The notes beneath the pieces are model-generated. The model ran no database searches, had not been told where the DNA came from, and was given only the letters and a program-made list of their open reading frames with translations. Position numbers and translations under genes: made by a program. DNA of 64,000 bases from Marinihelvus sp963695135. Its GTDB lineage: Bacteria; Pseudomonadota; Gammaproteobacteria; Xanthomonadales; SZUA-36. Below, in pieces: positions 47,956 to 57,803 of the stretch; position 1 is the first letter of the stretch; every line of letters begins with the position of its first letter. Where the stretch lies: assembly GCA_963695135.1 (NCBI GenBank), contig CAVOGA010000002.1, positions 434,001 through 498,000 on the forward strand, in the 5' to 3' direction.

Positions 47956-50821
47956 TTAATCCACAGGGGACTTGTCGTTGCTCGGCGTGAGCGTGTAAAT
48001 GCCCTTCGTTTCCCCAACGGGTTTAACCTTGGCTTTGGGCTCGCTGTCTGCAGAAGCCTTGGCGCCACTTGCCGGCTTGGATTCGGCCCCGGGTTCGATT
48101 TTTTTCTCGACTTTGGGTTCGGCTTTGGGTTCGGCCTTGGCTTCGACTTTGGCTTCGACTTTGGCTTTGGGTTCTGCTTTTGACTCGGTTTTAGGCTCGG
48201 TCTTGGTCTCGGCTTTGCGCTCCGATCCGGGCCCGGATTGAACTGCCGGTTCGCTCGCGGGCTTGGCTGCGCCCTTGTCTGCTGCCGGCGTGTTCGCCTG
48301 CGCATCGCCTGCGTCCGCTTTTTCTGCCTTCTTCGGCTTCTTCGCCGGCTTGGCGTCCGCGCTATCGCTCTTGCCGGCCTTGGCTTCGGTCTTTGCCTTA
48401 CGGGCAGGGGCCTTTTTGCGCTTTGCGGGTTTCCCGTCGGCCTTGTCTGACACAGTCGTGTCAGGCGCTGCCGGTTTTTCAGGCTTCGGCTGTTCTGGCT
48501 TGGCCTGATCCGCTTTCGGTTGATCCGGCTTTGCCTGATCCTTCGGGGGCTTGTCGTTGTTGCCGCTAACGGCCCCGGGCTGCTTGCCGGATGGCTTGTC
48601 TTCCTTTGATTCCCTGGGCTGCTCAGCTTTCGCGTTCCTGGCCGTCACGTCCTTTTCTGCGTGGTCTTTGGCCTGGTCCTGCTTGTGGCCCTGGTCAGAA
48701 CCCTGCTGCTGATCCTGGCCCTGATCCTGGCCCTGGTCGTTGCGGTTGGCCGCGTTCTTGCGTCCGCCACGGCGCCGGCCGCCGCGGGAGCGACGCCGGC
48801 GCGGCTTCTTGTCGCCCTCGTCGCCTTCGGGTTTGACCTGGGTCTGCTTTGCCTGCTGCGGATCCTGCTGGTCCTGGGCATTGCTTTGCTGGTTGTCAGC
48901 TTTCTGAGGCGCTTTTTTGCCGCCGCGTTTGCTGGTCCGCCGTGAACTGGTTTTGCTGGTTTTGCCGCCATCTTTCTGGGCGCTGTGCTTGCGGGTCCCG
49001 GGGTTGCCGGAGCGCTCGTCACGTTCCGTACTGGCATCGTTCCTTTCTGCAGCCGGCTTGCTGGCAGGCGACTTGTCTTTGGTGGTGGCCTGCTTGTTAT
49101 CGCTGACAACGTCGTCACCGCCGGAAAACAACAGTTTGCCAAGCCGTGAGAAGAAGCCGGCCTCCTTCGTGGGCGGCTGCGCCTCTTGTTCCTGCTGCGG
49201 TTCCGGGCGCGTGGGCGCCGGGGTCGCCGGAGCGAGTGCCTGCACTGCGGCCACCGGGGCCTGGGCGCGATTCTGGGTCAGTTCGTTGGCGACCAGTTCC
49301 GCCTCCGGTTTGACCACGCGACTGTAGCTCGGATCGTCGGTCACTTCGGACTTGCGCACCCGTGAAATTTCAAAGGCTGGCGTTACCATGTTCTCGTTGC
49401 CCAGAAGGATGACCGGCACCTTGTGGCGCTGCTCCACCTCGTGGAGAACGCCGCGCTTTTCGTTCAGCAGGAAGTTGGCCACTTTGCTGGGCGCCTGCAC
49501 GATAACCTGGCCGGTGTATTCCTTCATGGCCTCTTCTTCCACGAGGCGGAGAATGGACAGGGCCAGCGACTCCACGCTGCGGATGTGTCCCTGGCCGTCA
49601 CAGCGGGGACAGATAATCTGGCTGGACTCGCCGAGCGAAGGGCGCAGACGCTGGCGGGACATTTCCAGCAAACCAAAGCGCGAGATCTTGCCGGTCTGCA
49701 CGCGGGCCTTGTCCAGCTTCAGCGCGTCACGCAGGCGGTTTTCCACTGCGCGCTGGTTCTTGCGCGACATCATGTCGATGAAATCGATGACGATCAGGCC
49801 ACCGAGATCACGCAGGCGCAGCTGGCGGGCGATTTCTTCCGCCGCCTCGAGGTTGGTGTTGCAGGCCGTGTCTTCGATATCCGAGCCCTTGGTGGCGCGG
49901 GCCGAGTTGATATCAATGGACAGCAGCGCTTCGGTGGGATCAAACACCACGGAGCCGCCACTGGGCAGGTGCACGGTCCGCGCAAAGGCCGATTCAATCT
50001 GGCTTTCGATCTGGTAGCGGCTGAACAGCGGAACCTGGTCCTCGTACAGTTTCAGCTTGCGCAGGTTGTGGGGCATCACCGACTGCATGAACTCCCGCGC
50101 TTTTTCATAGGTCTCCGGGTTATCGACCAGGATTTCACCGATGTCATTGCGCAGGTGATCCCGCAGGGCGCGGATGAACAGGTTACTTTCCTGGAAGATC
50201 AGGAACGGCGCCTTGCGCTCGGTCGCGGCCTTGGTGATGGACTCCCACAGCTGGACGAGGTAGTCCAGGTCCCACTGCAGTTCTTCTGCTTCGCGGCCGA
50301 CGCCAGCGGTCCGGATGATGATGCCCACGCCTTCCGGCGCCGTGACTTCATCCAGCTGCTCGCGGAGGTGCTGCCGGTCATCGCCGGTAATGCGACGTGA
50401 AACCCCGCCGGCGGACGGGTTGTTCGGCATGAGGACCAGGTAACGTCCCGCCAGCGAAATAAAGGTCGTGAGGGCCGCGCCCTTGTTGCCGCGCTCTTCC
50501 TTCTCGACCTGGATGATGATTTCCTGGCCTTCCTTTACCGCGTCGCGAATCGAAACCTTGCCTTCCTGGTCGCGGAATTTTTGCTGGTAGTACTCGCGGG
50601 AGATTTCCTTCAGCGGCAGGAAGCCGTGACGGGTGGAGCCGAATTCGACAAAACAGGCTTCCAGGGAGGGTTCGACGCGGGTGATCTTGCCCTTGTAGAT
50701 ATTCGATTTTTTCTGTTCCTGGGACGGGAACCTCGATATCAAGATCCATCAGTTGCTGCCCATCAGCGATGGCAACACGCAACTCCTCAGGCTGAGTCGC
50801 GTTGATCAGCATTCTTTTCAT
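47956..50821 (-). CDS. rne: Ribonuclease E, frameshifted near the N-terminus
   Basis: RNase E is the key endonuclease of mRNA decay and rRNA/tRNA processing. The start at 50821 gives MKRMLINATQPEELRVAIAD, typical. At 50736-50738 an extra base in the CCC run shifts the frame; without it the protein reads LDIEVPSQEQKKSNIYKGK and about 954 residues. The S1, 5'-sensor and DNase-I-like parts follow (TNLEAAEEIARQLRLRDLGG, IDFIDMMSRKNQRAVENRL, catalytic Asp), then the zinc-link CPRCDGQGH. The C-terminal half (from about residue 520) is a low-complexity scaffold of Lys, Ala, Pro and Glu repeats. It converges on gacA. Confidence 0.95.
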
Positions 50822-51342
50822 TGTAAATTCCTCGGGCAACCCGGCTTGTGTGCCACGGTTGCTTCCCCCGCACGCCCTGCGCGCAGAAGGGGTTTCGCAC
50901 CCGGCGTGCTCGCAGAGCCCCACCGGTGTTGCCACGTATGTTGTATTACCGGCCGTTACCGGCCTGGTCCGGTTCCGCGCCTTGGGCGCAGAACGCTTGC
51001 ATTCTTGCCAGGATCCGAACCGGGGTCCGGAACCTTGCGGGCGTTGCGGTTGGCACACGCGCCAGCACCGCCCTGATAATCGTTTCAGGCCCGCCTGGCA
51101 GTCTCGCGACATCTTGTGTGGCGCGGTCTGCTATCGGGCAGTGGAGGCAATCCGGGGACGTCCCGGCAGGCAAGTTCTCGTCGGTTCGGATAAGATGCGA
51201 CAGCCGGGGAGTCGCGGGTTTGCAGGTACTGGCTAGACGTCCAGCGCAACCTCGCTCCATGGCGCGTGAGCATAGCAGTGTTCTTCCCATCAATCAATGA
51301 GTTGCCCAATTGACTTCAAGGCCTGAAAAAACTGGAGTGCGC
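50822..51342. other. rne-rluC divergent region with long rne leader
   Basis: No credible gene lies in these 521 bases. The rne ribosome site is CCGAGGAATTT, close to its ATG. GC-rich inverted stretches such as ACCGGCCGTTACCGGCC around 50951-50967 could form leader hairpins. E. coli rne has a long 5' leader that RNase E binds to lower its own expression; a similar leader here is inferred from length and position alone. The rluC start is ATG 51343, preceded by GGAG. Confidence 0.5.
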
Positions 51343-52242
51343 ATGGTCCGCGTATCCAAAGACCGCGACGCCCAGCGCCTGGATAACTTTCTCATGGCGC
51401 AGCTGCCCGGCTTGCCGCGCAGCGCGGTGTACAAGATTGTCCGCACCGGCCAGGTCCGCATTAACGGGAAACGCGCCAAGCCGTTTACCAAGCTCAAATC
51501 CGGGGATGAAGTCCGCATTCCGCCGGTCAAGCTGGAGCACCGGGACAAGGCAAATGTGCCCGGCCCGGTCCTCGAGCAAATTGAAAATTGCATCATTTCC
51601 GAGGACCGCGACCTGATCGTGTGCAACAAGCCCGCCGGTATCGCGGTGCACGGCGGCAGCGGGCTGCGCTGGGGCTTGATCGAGGCCCTGCGCCAGTCCC
51701 GCGACGATGCGGGTCTGGACCTGGTGCACCGGCTCGATCGCGAAACCAGCGGCATCCTGCTGGTGGCCAAGAATGGCACCGCCCTGCGCGATCTGCAGGC
51801 GAAGTTTGCGCGGCGGGAGACCACCAAGAGCTACCTGGCGTTGTTGCATGGCCGTCTGCCGGGCGATCTCTGGACGGTGGATGAGCCCCTGCTGAAACAG
51901 GAAGTGGGCGGTGAGCATTTCATGGTTGTTGATCCTGAGGGCAAGCCGTCCCAGACCCGTTTCCGGCGCATCGAGCACTACGGTGACGCCACGTTCGTTG
52001 AGGCCACACCGATCACCGGCCGGACCCACCAGATCCGCGCCCACGCCGTGTTCCTCGATGCGCCGATCGCCGGCGATGCGCGGTATCTTTCCGAGGAGTC
52101 ACTGGCGTTGTGGCGCCGGCGTGGCCTGGAGCGCCTGTTTCTGCACGCCCACTCGCTGGAGTTGGACGGTGCGGACGGCGAGTCCCTGCATTTTTCCTGC
52201 CCCTTGCCGGATGAACTGAACGATTTCCTCAACAGCCGCTGA
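51343..52242 (+). CDS. rluC: 23S rRNA pseudouridine(955/2504/2580) synthase RluC
   Basis: RluC isomerises three uridines of 23S rRNA. The 299 residues have an N-terminal S4 domain (QRLDNFLMAQLPGLPRSAVYK, VRINGKRAKPFTKLKSGDEV) and a catalytic domain with the active-site Asp in LVHRLDRETSGILLVAK. ITGRTHQIRAHA and LDAPIAGDARY are also typical. Position next to rne matches many gammaproteobacteria, where it is divergent, as here. Confidence 0.96.
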   Translation: MVRVSKDRDAQRLDNFLMAQLPGLPRSAVYKIVRTGQVRINGKRAKPFTKLKSGDEVRIPPVKLEHRDKANVPGPVLEQIENCIISEDRDLIVCNKPAGIAVHGGSGLRWGLIEALRQSRDDAGLDLVHRLDRETSGILLVAKNGTALRDLQAKFARRETTKSYLALLHGRLPGDLWTVDEPLLKQEVGGEHFMVVDPEGKPSQTRFRRIEHYGDATFVEATPITGRTHQIRAHAVFLDAPIAGDARYLSEESLALWRRRGLERLFLHAHSLELDGADGESLHFSCPLPDELNDFLNSR

Positions 52243-52329
52243 GGCCTGCGGTGCTTGCCGGAACTTTCCTACCCTGTACGGCGACCAAGGTCGGTGGCCG
52301 GTCCCGATTCCCTGTGATGTAATGCACCC

Positions 52330-53577
52330 ATGTACAAACCGCTGTCCGTCTTTGTTGGTCTGCGCTATCTCAAGGCCAAGCGACAAAATCACTTCATCTC
52401 GTTTATCTCGCTGATCTCCATGCTCGGTATCGCCCTTGGCGTGACCACGCTGATCACGGTGATTTCCGTCATGAACGGCTTTGAAAAAGAGCTGCGTCTG
52501 CGCATCCTTGGCGCGATTTCCCACGCCACGATTCAGCCGATTGGACAGCCCATGACCGAATGGGCCCGGCTGATCCCGCAGGTCGAAGCGCGTGATGACG
52601 TGATCGCGGCCGCGCCGTTTATCGAGCAGGGCGTGTGGCTGCAGGGGCGGGGCTCTACCGGCGCCTTCATCCGGGGCGTGGACCCGGAGCATGAAAAGCG
52701 CGTGTCGGAGATCGAAGACAAAATGCTGGCCGGCAGCCTCGACGACCTGGTGCCCGGCGAGTACGGCATTATCCTCGGCTCAGGGCTGGCAGCTCAGCTT
52801 CGCGTGGGCATGGGCGACAAGGTCACGGTGATCGCGCCGCAGCTCAAGGCCAGCCCGTTCGGCGCCAATCCTCAGATGAAGCGCTTCACCGTGCTCGGGG
52901 CTTTCGAGTTCGGCGAGTTTGAAAATGACACGGCGCTGGCGGTCATTCACCAGGCGGATGCGGCGCGTTTGCTGCGCATGCCCGAGGGGTCGGTGGGCGG
53001 TATCCGCCTGCACCTGGAGGACATGAACCGCGCCTGGATGGTCGCCCGCGAAATTTCCGACGACCTGGAAGGGGTCTACCGGGTGCGGGACTGGACCCAG
53101 GAGCGCGGCAACCTGTTCCAGGCCGTGCGGACGGAAAAGACGGTGATGTGGGTCATCCTGTCACTGATTATCGCGGTGGCGGCCTTCAACATCATTTCCA
53201 TGCTGGTCATGGTGGTCACCGACAAGCAGAGCGACATCGCGATTCTGAAAACCATGGGTGCCCGTGCCGGCACCATCATGCGCGTGTTTATCGTGCAGGG
53301 TTCGCTGATCGGAGTGATCGGGACCGCCCTGGGCGTCGTCGGCGGTATCGGTCTGGCCCTGAACATAGGATCGGTGGTGCCCTTCCTGGAGCAGTTGTTC
53401 GGTTTTGCGCTGTTCCCCGGGGACATTTATTACATCACGGAGCTTCCCTCGGACCTGCGCAGCGATGACGTGATCAAGTTTGCCGCCATGTCCCTGGGTA
53501 TGGGCCTGCTGTCCACCCTGTACCCGGCCTGGCGGGCTTCCCGCACGGCCCCGGCGGAGGCGCTGCGCTATGAGTGA
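52330..53577 (+). CDS. lolC: Lipoprotein-releasing ABC transporter permease LolC/LolE-type
   Basis: LolCDE removes outer-membrane-bound lipoproteins from the inner membrane. The 415-residue protein has an N-terminal helix (HFISFISLISMLGIALGVTTL), a large periplasmic domain (MNGFEKELRLRILGAISHA, VAARDD-like region), and three C-terminal helices (VILSLIIAVAAFNIISMLVM; SLIGVIGTALGVVGGIGLAL). Only one permease gene is in this cluster, followed by lolD; lolE is not in the window. Confidence 0.92.
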   Translation: MYKPLSVFVGLRYLKAKRQNHFISFISLISMLGIALGVTTLITVISVMNGFEKELRLRILGAISHATIQPIGQPMTEWARLIPQVEARDDVIAAAPFIEQGVWLQGRGSTGAFIRGVDPEHEKRVSEIEDKMLAGSLDDLVPGEYGIILGSGLAAQLRVGMGDKVTVIAPQLKASPFGANPQMKRFTVLGAFEFGEFENDTALAVIHQADAARLLRMPEGSVGGIRLHLEDMNRAWMVAREISDDLEGVYRVRDWTQERGNLFQAVRTEKTVMWVILSLIIAVAAFNIISMLVMVVTDKQSDIAILKTMGARAGTIMRVFIVQGSLIGVIGTALGVVGGIGLALNIGSVVPFLEQLFGFALFPGDIYYITELPSDLRSDDVIKFAAMSLGMGLLSTLYPAWRASRTAPAEALRYE

Positions 53578-54277
53578 TACAGGCTCAAATATCTCCGGGC
53601 CGGTGATCGAGGCGCTTGGCGTTTCAAAAACGTTTCGCCAGGGGCCCAAGGAAATCCAAGTTCTGCGCGAGGTGGAGCTGATCGTGTCGCGGGGCGACTC
53701 GGTGGCCATTGTGGGCGCTTCCGGGGCCGGCAAGAGCACCCTGCTGCACATCCTCGGCGGGCTGGACCGGCCGGACTCGGGTTCCGTGACGATCCGGGAC
53801 CAGGACCTGTGGAGCCTGACGGAATCCGCCCGTGCAGACCAGCGCAACCGGGACCTGGGTTTTGTTTACCAGTTTCATCACCTGCTGCCGGAATTCACGG
53901 CGCTGGAGAATGTCGCCATGCCGCTCATGATTCGCGGCGAGAGCGTGGGCGAGGCGGAACGCCGCGCCCGGGCCATACTGGAGCGGGTCGGTTTGGGTGA
54001 GCGAACCGACCACAAGCCGGGCGAACTCTCCGGCGGCGAGCGCCAGCGCGCCGCTGTCGCCCGGGCCCTGGTGGGTGATCCGGCCTGCCTGCTGGGCGAT
54101 GAGCCCACCGGTAATCTTGATGAAGACACCGCTGAACGCGTCTTCGAGCTGCTTCTTGAGCTGAACCGCGAATTGGGCACCAGCCTGGTGCTCGTAACCC
54201 ATGACCCCCGACTGGCTGCGCGCATGGATCGCCAGCTGGTGCTTCGCAATGGCAGCCTGCACCCGATGGAGCGGTAA
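53570..54277 (+). CDS. lolD: Lipoprotein-releasing ABC transporter ATPase LolD
   Basis: LolD is the ATPase of the complex. The 235-residue protein has Walker A IVGASGAGKSTLLHILGG, the family Q-loop FVYQFHHLLPEFTALENVAMP, signature LSGGERQRAAVARAL, Walker B CLLGDEPTGNLDE. ATG 53570 overlaps the lolC stop by eight bases. It precedes comEC by 30 bases. Confidence 0.96.
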   Translation: MSDTGSNISGPVIEALGVSKTFRQGPKEIQVLREVELIVSRGDSVAIVGASGAGKSTLLHILGGLDRPDSGSVTIRDQDLWSLTESARADQRNRDLGFVYQFHHLLPEFTALENVAMPLMIRGESVGEAERRARAILERVGLGERTDHKPGELSGGERQRAAVARALVGDPACLLGDEPTGNLDEDTAERVFELLLELNRELGTSLVLVTHDPRLAARMDRQLVLRNGSLHPMER

Positions 54278-54307
54278 GCACCTGCCCTTGAGATAACAGG
54301 GGGGGCA

Positions 54308-56638
54308 GTGTCGCCACTGCCGGTCATTATTGCGGGCCTGTCCTGGCCCGTTTTGCTTACCGGTCCACCGCCGGCGTTGCTTTGGGTTCTGCTGCTGGCC
54401 GCCGCCATGTTATGCCTGCTGGTGTCGCGCGGCCGGTGTGCTCTCCGTTTATTCACCCTGGGGCTTGGCATGGCCGCCATTGCGGCCTGGCACGTGCAGG
54501 ACGGGCTGGAGAAGCGTTTGAAAGGCCCGTTTGTGCAAAGCCCGGTCACAGGCCAGGTCGTGTCGCTGCCTTACTGGATGGGCGACCGGCTGACCTTTGT
54601 CCTGGATGCAGAATCCGGCCCCTGGGGGCCGGGCCGGCGCCGTATCGAGGTGCGCTGGACGTCGCCGGAGCAGGCGCCGCGTATCGCGGAGCGCTGGGAA
54701 TTGCCCCTGCGGCTCATGCCGCCGCGGGCCCGCGTTAATTTCAGTGGTGCTGACCGCGAGCGGACCTGGTTCGGGGCCCGCATCCACGGGCTGGGAACGG
54801 TCAAGGGGACGAACTACAGACGCCTGGAACCGGCCCGTGGCCGGCCGGTGGGACGGTTACGTGAACAGGTCCGGGAACGTCTGCAGGCGCGACTGGGCGG
54901 CCTGCCGGGCACCGGCCTGGTGCTGGCGCTCGGTATTGGCGAGCGCAGCGAACTGTCCCCCGGACTGCGTGCCGCCATGCGGGGCACCGGCACCGGGCAC
55001 CTGCTGGCCATTTCCGGCCTGCACGTCGGACTGGTGGCGATCTTCGGCTTCTGGAGCTGCCGCCTGCTGCTCGGCCTGCTGCGCTGGCGGCATGGAGGCT
55101 GGCCTGCCCAGCGGCTGGCGATTCTCGGCGGGCTGTTGCTGGCCCTTGCCTATGCAGCCCTGGCCGGGTTCGGCACCTCGCCGCGCCGCGCGCTGGTGAT
55201 GCTGGGCGTCGCGGCCATCGCCTTTTTGCTGCGTCGCAAAACCGATCCCTGGCAAGCCTGGAGCCTGGCGCTGGCCGCCGTGCTGCTGCTGGATCCGCTG
55301 GCGGTTCTGCAGGCAGGCTTCTGGTTGTCCTTCGCAGCGGTTGCGGTGCTGTTACACCAGTTCCAGGGCCGGCAACCGGTGCCTGCTGGCGGCGCCGCGC
55401 TGGTCCGCGCCCAGCTGGCTGTCGGACTGGTGCTGCTGCCGCTGGCGTTGAGCTGGTTCCAGTGGGCGACGCTCAGTGCGTTCGTGGTGAATCTGCTGGC
55501 GATTCCCTGGGTCAGCCTGGTGACCTTGCCCCTGGTGCTGCTGACGTTGGCGGGTCTGCCCTTTGACGGCTTTCCTGTGGAGGTGGTGGCCGGCATGGCG
55601 GAGCGTTCAGCGGACCTGCTGGAAACCGTCCTGGTTGCCCTGAACCGGCGGCTGGAAGCCTTCGCCTGGCGCACGCCGCGCCCCTCCAGCCTGGCCATGG
55701 CCCTGGGGCTTGCCGGCGGCGCATTGCTCCTGCTGCCTCCGGCCCTGCGCCTGCGTCGCTTTGGCCTTGTGATGCTGCTGCCGCTGCTGTTACCCGCCAC
55801 GAACGATCTGCGCCGCCATGAGCTGCGCCTGGAGCTGCTCGACACGGGGCAGGGCCAGGCCGCCCTTGTGCAGACGCAGCAACATCTCGCTCTCGTCGAC
55901 AGCGGCCCCGGTCTGCCCGGGCAGTGGGACCTGTCAGAGAGTGTCATCCAGCCGGCAGCGCGCCAGCTGCGGCGGCAGCCGCCGGACCTGATGCTGGTCA
56001 GTCACGGTGACCTGGATCACGCAGGCGGCTGGCAGCGGCTGGCGGAGGCGTGGCCCGGGATGGCGGTACTCGGCGTGCTGCGTAACCGCCCGGCCGGCAT
56101 GGCGGGCTGCCACGATGAACGGGGCTGGAGCTGGGACGGCGTTCATTTCAGGATCCTGCATCCGACGCGCTGGCTTCCCTACCGCGGTAATGACAGCTCC
56201 TGTGTGCTGTCGGTAACGTCCGCCGCCGGTCGCGTTCTGTTGCCGGGGGACATCAGCGCCCTGGTGGAGCGACGCCTGGCGTATTCGGCAACGCCGCCTT
56301 TCGACCTGGTGCTGGCGCCGCATCACGGCAGCCGCAGCTCGAGCAGCCAGGCCTTTCTCGACTGGGCCAGGCCGCGGGGGATCCTGGTCGCCGCCGGTTA
56401 CGCGAACCGCTTTGCCTTTCCCCATGAAGAGGTGCTGGACCGCTACCGGGCACGCCAGGTGCCGGCGGCCAGCACGGGCACCTGCGGCGCCATGCGCTTC
56501 ACCCTCCGTTACGATGGCCGGTGGGAGCCTGCGTCCGCCCGGCTGGAGCGCAGGGGCTTCTGGCGCTGGCCGGCGGCTGGCAACTGTCCCGGGAACGACC
56601 CGGCTTTCAGAATGTCCCGGGAAAACGAAAGGTCCTGA
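54308..56638 (+). CDS. comEC: ComEC/Rec2-type DNA uptake channel
   Basis: ComEC carries one strand of DNA across the inner membrane during transformation. The 776-residue protein has an N-terminal soluble OB-like part, a multi-helix competence domain (GTGHLLAISGLHVGLVAIFG, ALAGFGTSPRRALVMLGVAAIAFLLRR) and a C-terminal beta-lactamase-fold nuclease domain (ELLDTGQGQAALVQ, SHGDLDHAGGW, LAPHHGSRSSSS). The start is GTG at 54308. Full length suggests it works, but no type IV pilus competence genes are in the window. Confidence 0.94.
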   Translation: MSPLPVIIAGLSWPVLLTGPPPALLWVLLLAAAMLCLLVSRGRCALRLFTLGLGMAAIAAWHVQDGLEKRLKGPFVQSPVTGQVVSLPYWMGDRLTFVLDAESGPWGPGRRRIEVRWTSPEQAPRIAERWELPLRLMPPRARVNFSGADRERTWFGARIHGLGTVKGTNYRRLEPARGRPVGRLREQVRERLQARLGGLPGTGLVLALGIGERSELSPGLRAAMRGTGTGHLLAISGLHVGLVAIFGFWSCRLLLGLLRWRHGGWPAQRLAILGGLLLALAYAALAGFGTSPRRALVMLGVAAIAFLLRRKTDPWQAWSLALAAVLLLDPLAVLQAGFWLSFAAVAVLLHQFQGRQPVPAGGAALVRAQLAVGLVLLPLALSWFQWATLSAFVVNLLAIPWVSLVTLPLVLLTLAGLPFDGFPVEVVAGMAERSADLLETVLVALNRRLEAFAWRTPRPSSLAMALGLAGGALLLLPPALRLRRFGLVMLLPLLLPATNDLRRHELRLELLDTGQGQAALVQTQQHLALVDSGPGLPGQWDLSESVIQPAARQLRRQPPDLMLVSHGDLDHAGGWQRLAEAWPGMAVLGVLRNRPAGMAGCHDERGWSWDGVHFRILHPTRWLPYRGNDSSCVLSVTSAAGRVLLPGDISALVERRLAYSATPPFDLVLAPHHGSRSSSSQAFLDWARPRGILVAAGYANRFAFPHEEVLDRYRARQVPAASTGTCGAMRFTLRYDGRWEPASARLERRGFWRWPAAGNCPGNDPAFRMSRENERS

Positions 56639-56747
56639 GCGCTGCGCCGGGGCTGCGACAGGGGCGGTCCGGCTCACCCCGCGCGGTGCTTTTCGGTATC
56701 ATGCGCCCCATAGCGACAAGACCAATGATTCATAGGAGTGAATCCGC

Positions 56748-57383
56748 ATGTTGGAAATCCTGCTGGCCGGCGGTTGGATGATGTTTCCCATCGTCCTGTG
56801 TTCCGTCGTTGCGGTTGCCATCGTCATCGAACGGTTCTGGACCCTGCGCAAGAGCAACGTGATTCCCGATGATGTCGGCGAGCAGGTCGAGGCCTGGGCC
56901 GCCGCTGATGAACTGGATCTCCAGCACCTCAACAAGCTCAGGTCCGGCTCGGCCCTGGGCAAGGTGCTGGCCGCGGCGCTGGCCAACCGGCACCGTTCCC
57001 GGGATGTGATCAAGGAAGCGGTCGAGGATACGGGCCGGCACGTGGTTCACGAGCTGGAGCGTTTTCTCAATACGCTGGGTACGATCGCCGGGGTAACACC
57101 CCTGCTCGGGCTGCTGGGCACCGTGATCGGCATGATCCGGGTGTTCTCCGCCATCATGGTGGCCGGTGTGGGTAATCCGAACGAGTTGGCCGGAGGGATT
57201 TCCGAGGCGCTGATCACCACCGCCGCCGGTCTGACCGTGGCCATTCCCAGCTATTTCTTTTTCCGGTACTTCAAGGGCGTGGTCGAGGCCTATGTCGTGT
57301 CCATGGAAGAGCAGGCGATCAGCCTGATCGGCGCCATTGAACGCGGCACGCTGGTCAAGGCCAGGTCGGGCAACGGCGAATGA
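56748..57383 (+). CDS. exbB: ExbB/TolQ-family proton channel protein
   Basis: ExbB and ExbD form an ion-driven motor. The 211-residue protein has three helices: GGWMMFPIVLCSVVAVAIVIE at the start, GTIAGVTPLLGLLGTVIGMIR and ITTAAGLTVAIPSYFFFRYF near the end. The second contains the Thr-rich channel face. The start codon is the ATG after GGAGTGAATCCGC. It overlaps exbD by four bases. No TonB or TolR-type third partner follows; an lpx/msbA operon does. Confidence 0.93.
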   Translation: MLEILLAGGWMMFPIVLCSVVAVAIVIERFWTLRKSNVIPDDVGEQVEAWAAADELDLQHLNKLRSGSALGKVLAAALANRHRSRDVIKEAVEDTGRHVVHELERFLNTLGTIAGVTPLLGLLGTVIGMIRVFSAIMVAGVGNPNELAGGISEALITTAAGLTVAIPSYFFFRYFKGVVEAYVVSMEEQAISLIGAIERGTLVKARSGNGE

Positions 57384-57802
57384 AGCTGCGCACCTCCAGG
57401 GCGGAAGATCCGGAGATCAATCTCACCTCGTTGATTGACGTGGTGTTCCTGTTGCTGATTTTTTTCATGATCAGCACGACCTTCGAGCGCCAGGCTGCCC
57501 TGAAGATTGACCTGCCGGAGGCCTCGGCCGAGGCGCGGCCGCAGGAAGACCCTGACCGGCTGGAGCTGGTGATCGATCCGGATGGGCGGATCTACCTCAA
57601 TGACACGCAGCTCGTGGACAGTGCCCCGGCAACCATCCGGGCGGCACTGGCGGAACAGGCGGGCGACCTCAGGAACATCCCCGTGGTGATCCGCGCGGAT
57701 GCGCAAACGCCGCACCATTACGTGGTCACGGTCATGGATGTCACCGGGCAGCTGGGCTTTACGCGCCTCTCCATCGCGACGCAGCGCGTCGACGGGGAGT
57801 AG
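57380..57802 (+). CDS. exbD: ExbD/TolR-family protein
   Basis: The 140-residue protein has one N-terminal helix (LTSLIDVVFLLLIFFMISTTF) with the conserved membrane Asp used for proton transfer, and a periplasmic domain of about 100 residues (LVIDPDGRIYLNDTQL, VPVVIRADAQTPHHYVV-like). It overlaps exbB and precedes msbA by one base. ExbBD between comEC and msbA is a known Pseudomonas-type order. Confidence 0.93.
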   Translation: MKLRTSRAEDPEINLTSLIDVVFLLLIFFMISTTFERQAALKIDLPEASAEARPQEDPDRLELVIDPDGRIYLNDTQLVDSAPATIRAALAEQAGDLRNIPVVIRADAQTPHHYVVTVMDVTGQLGFTRLSIATQRVDGE

Positions 57803-57803
57803 G

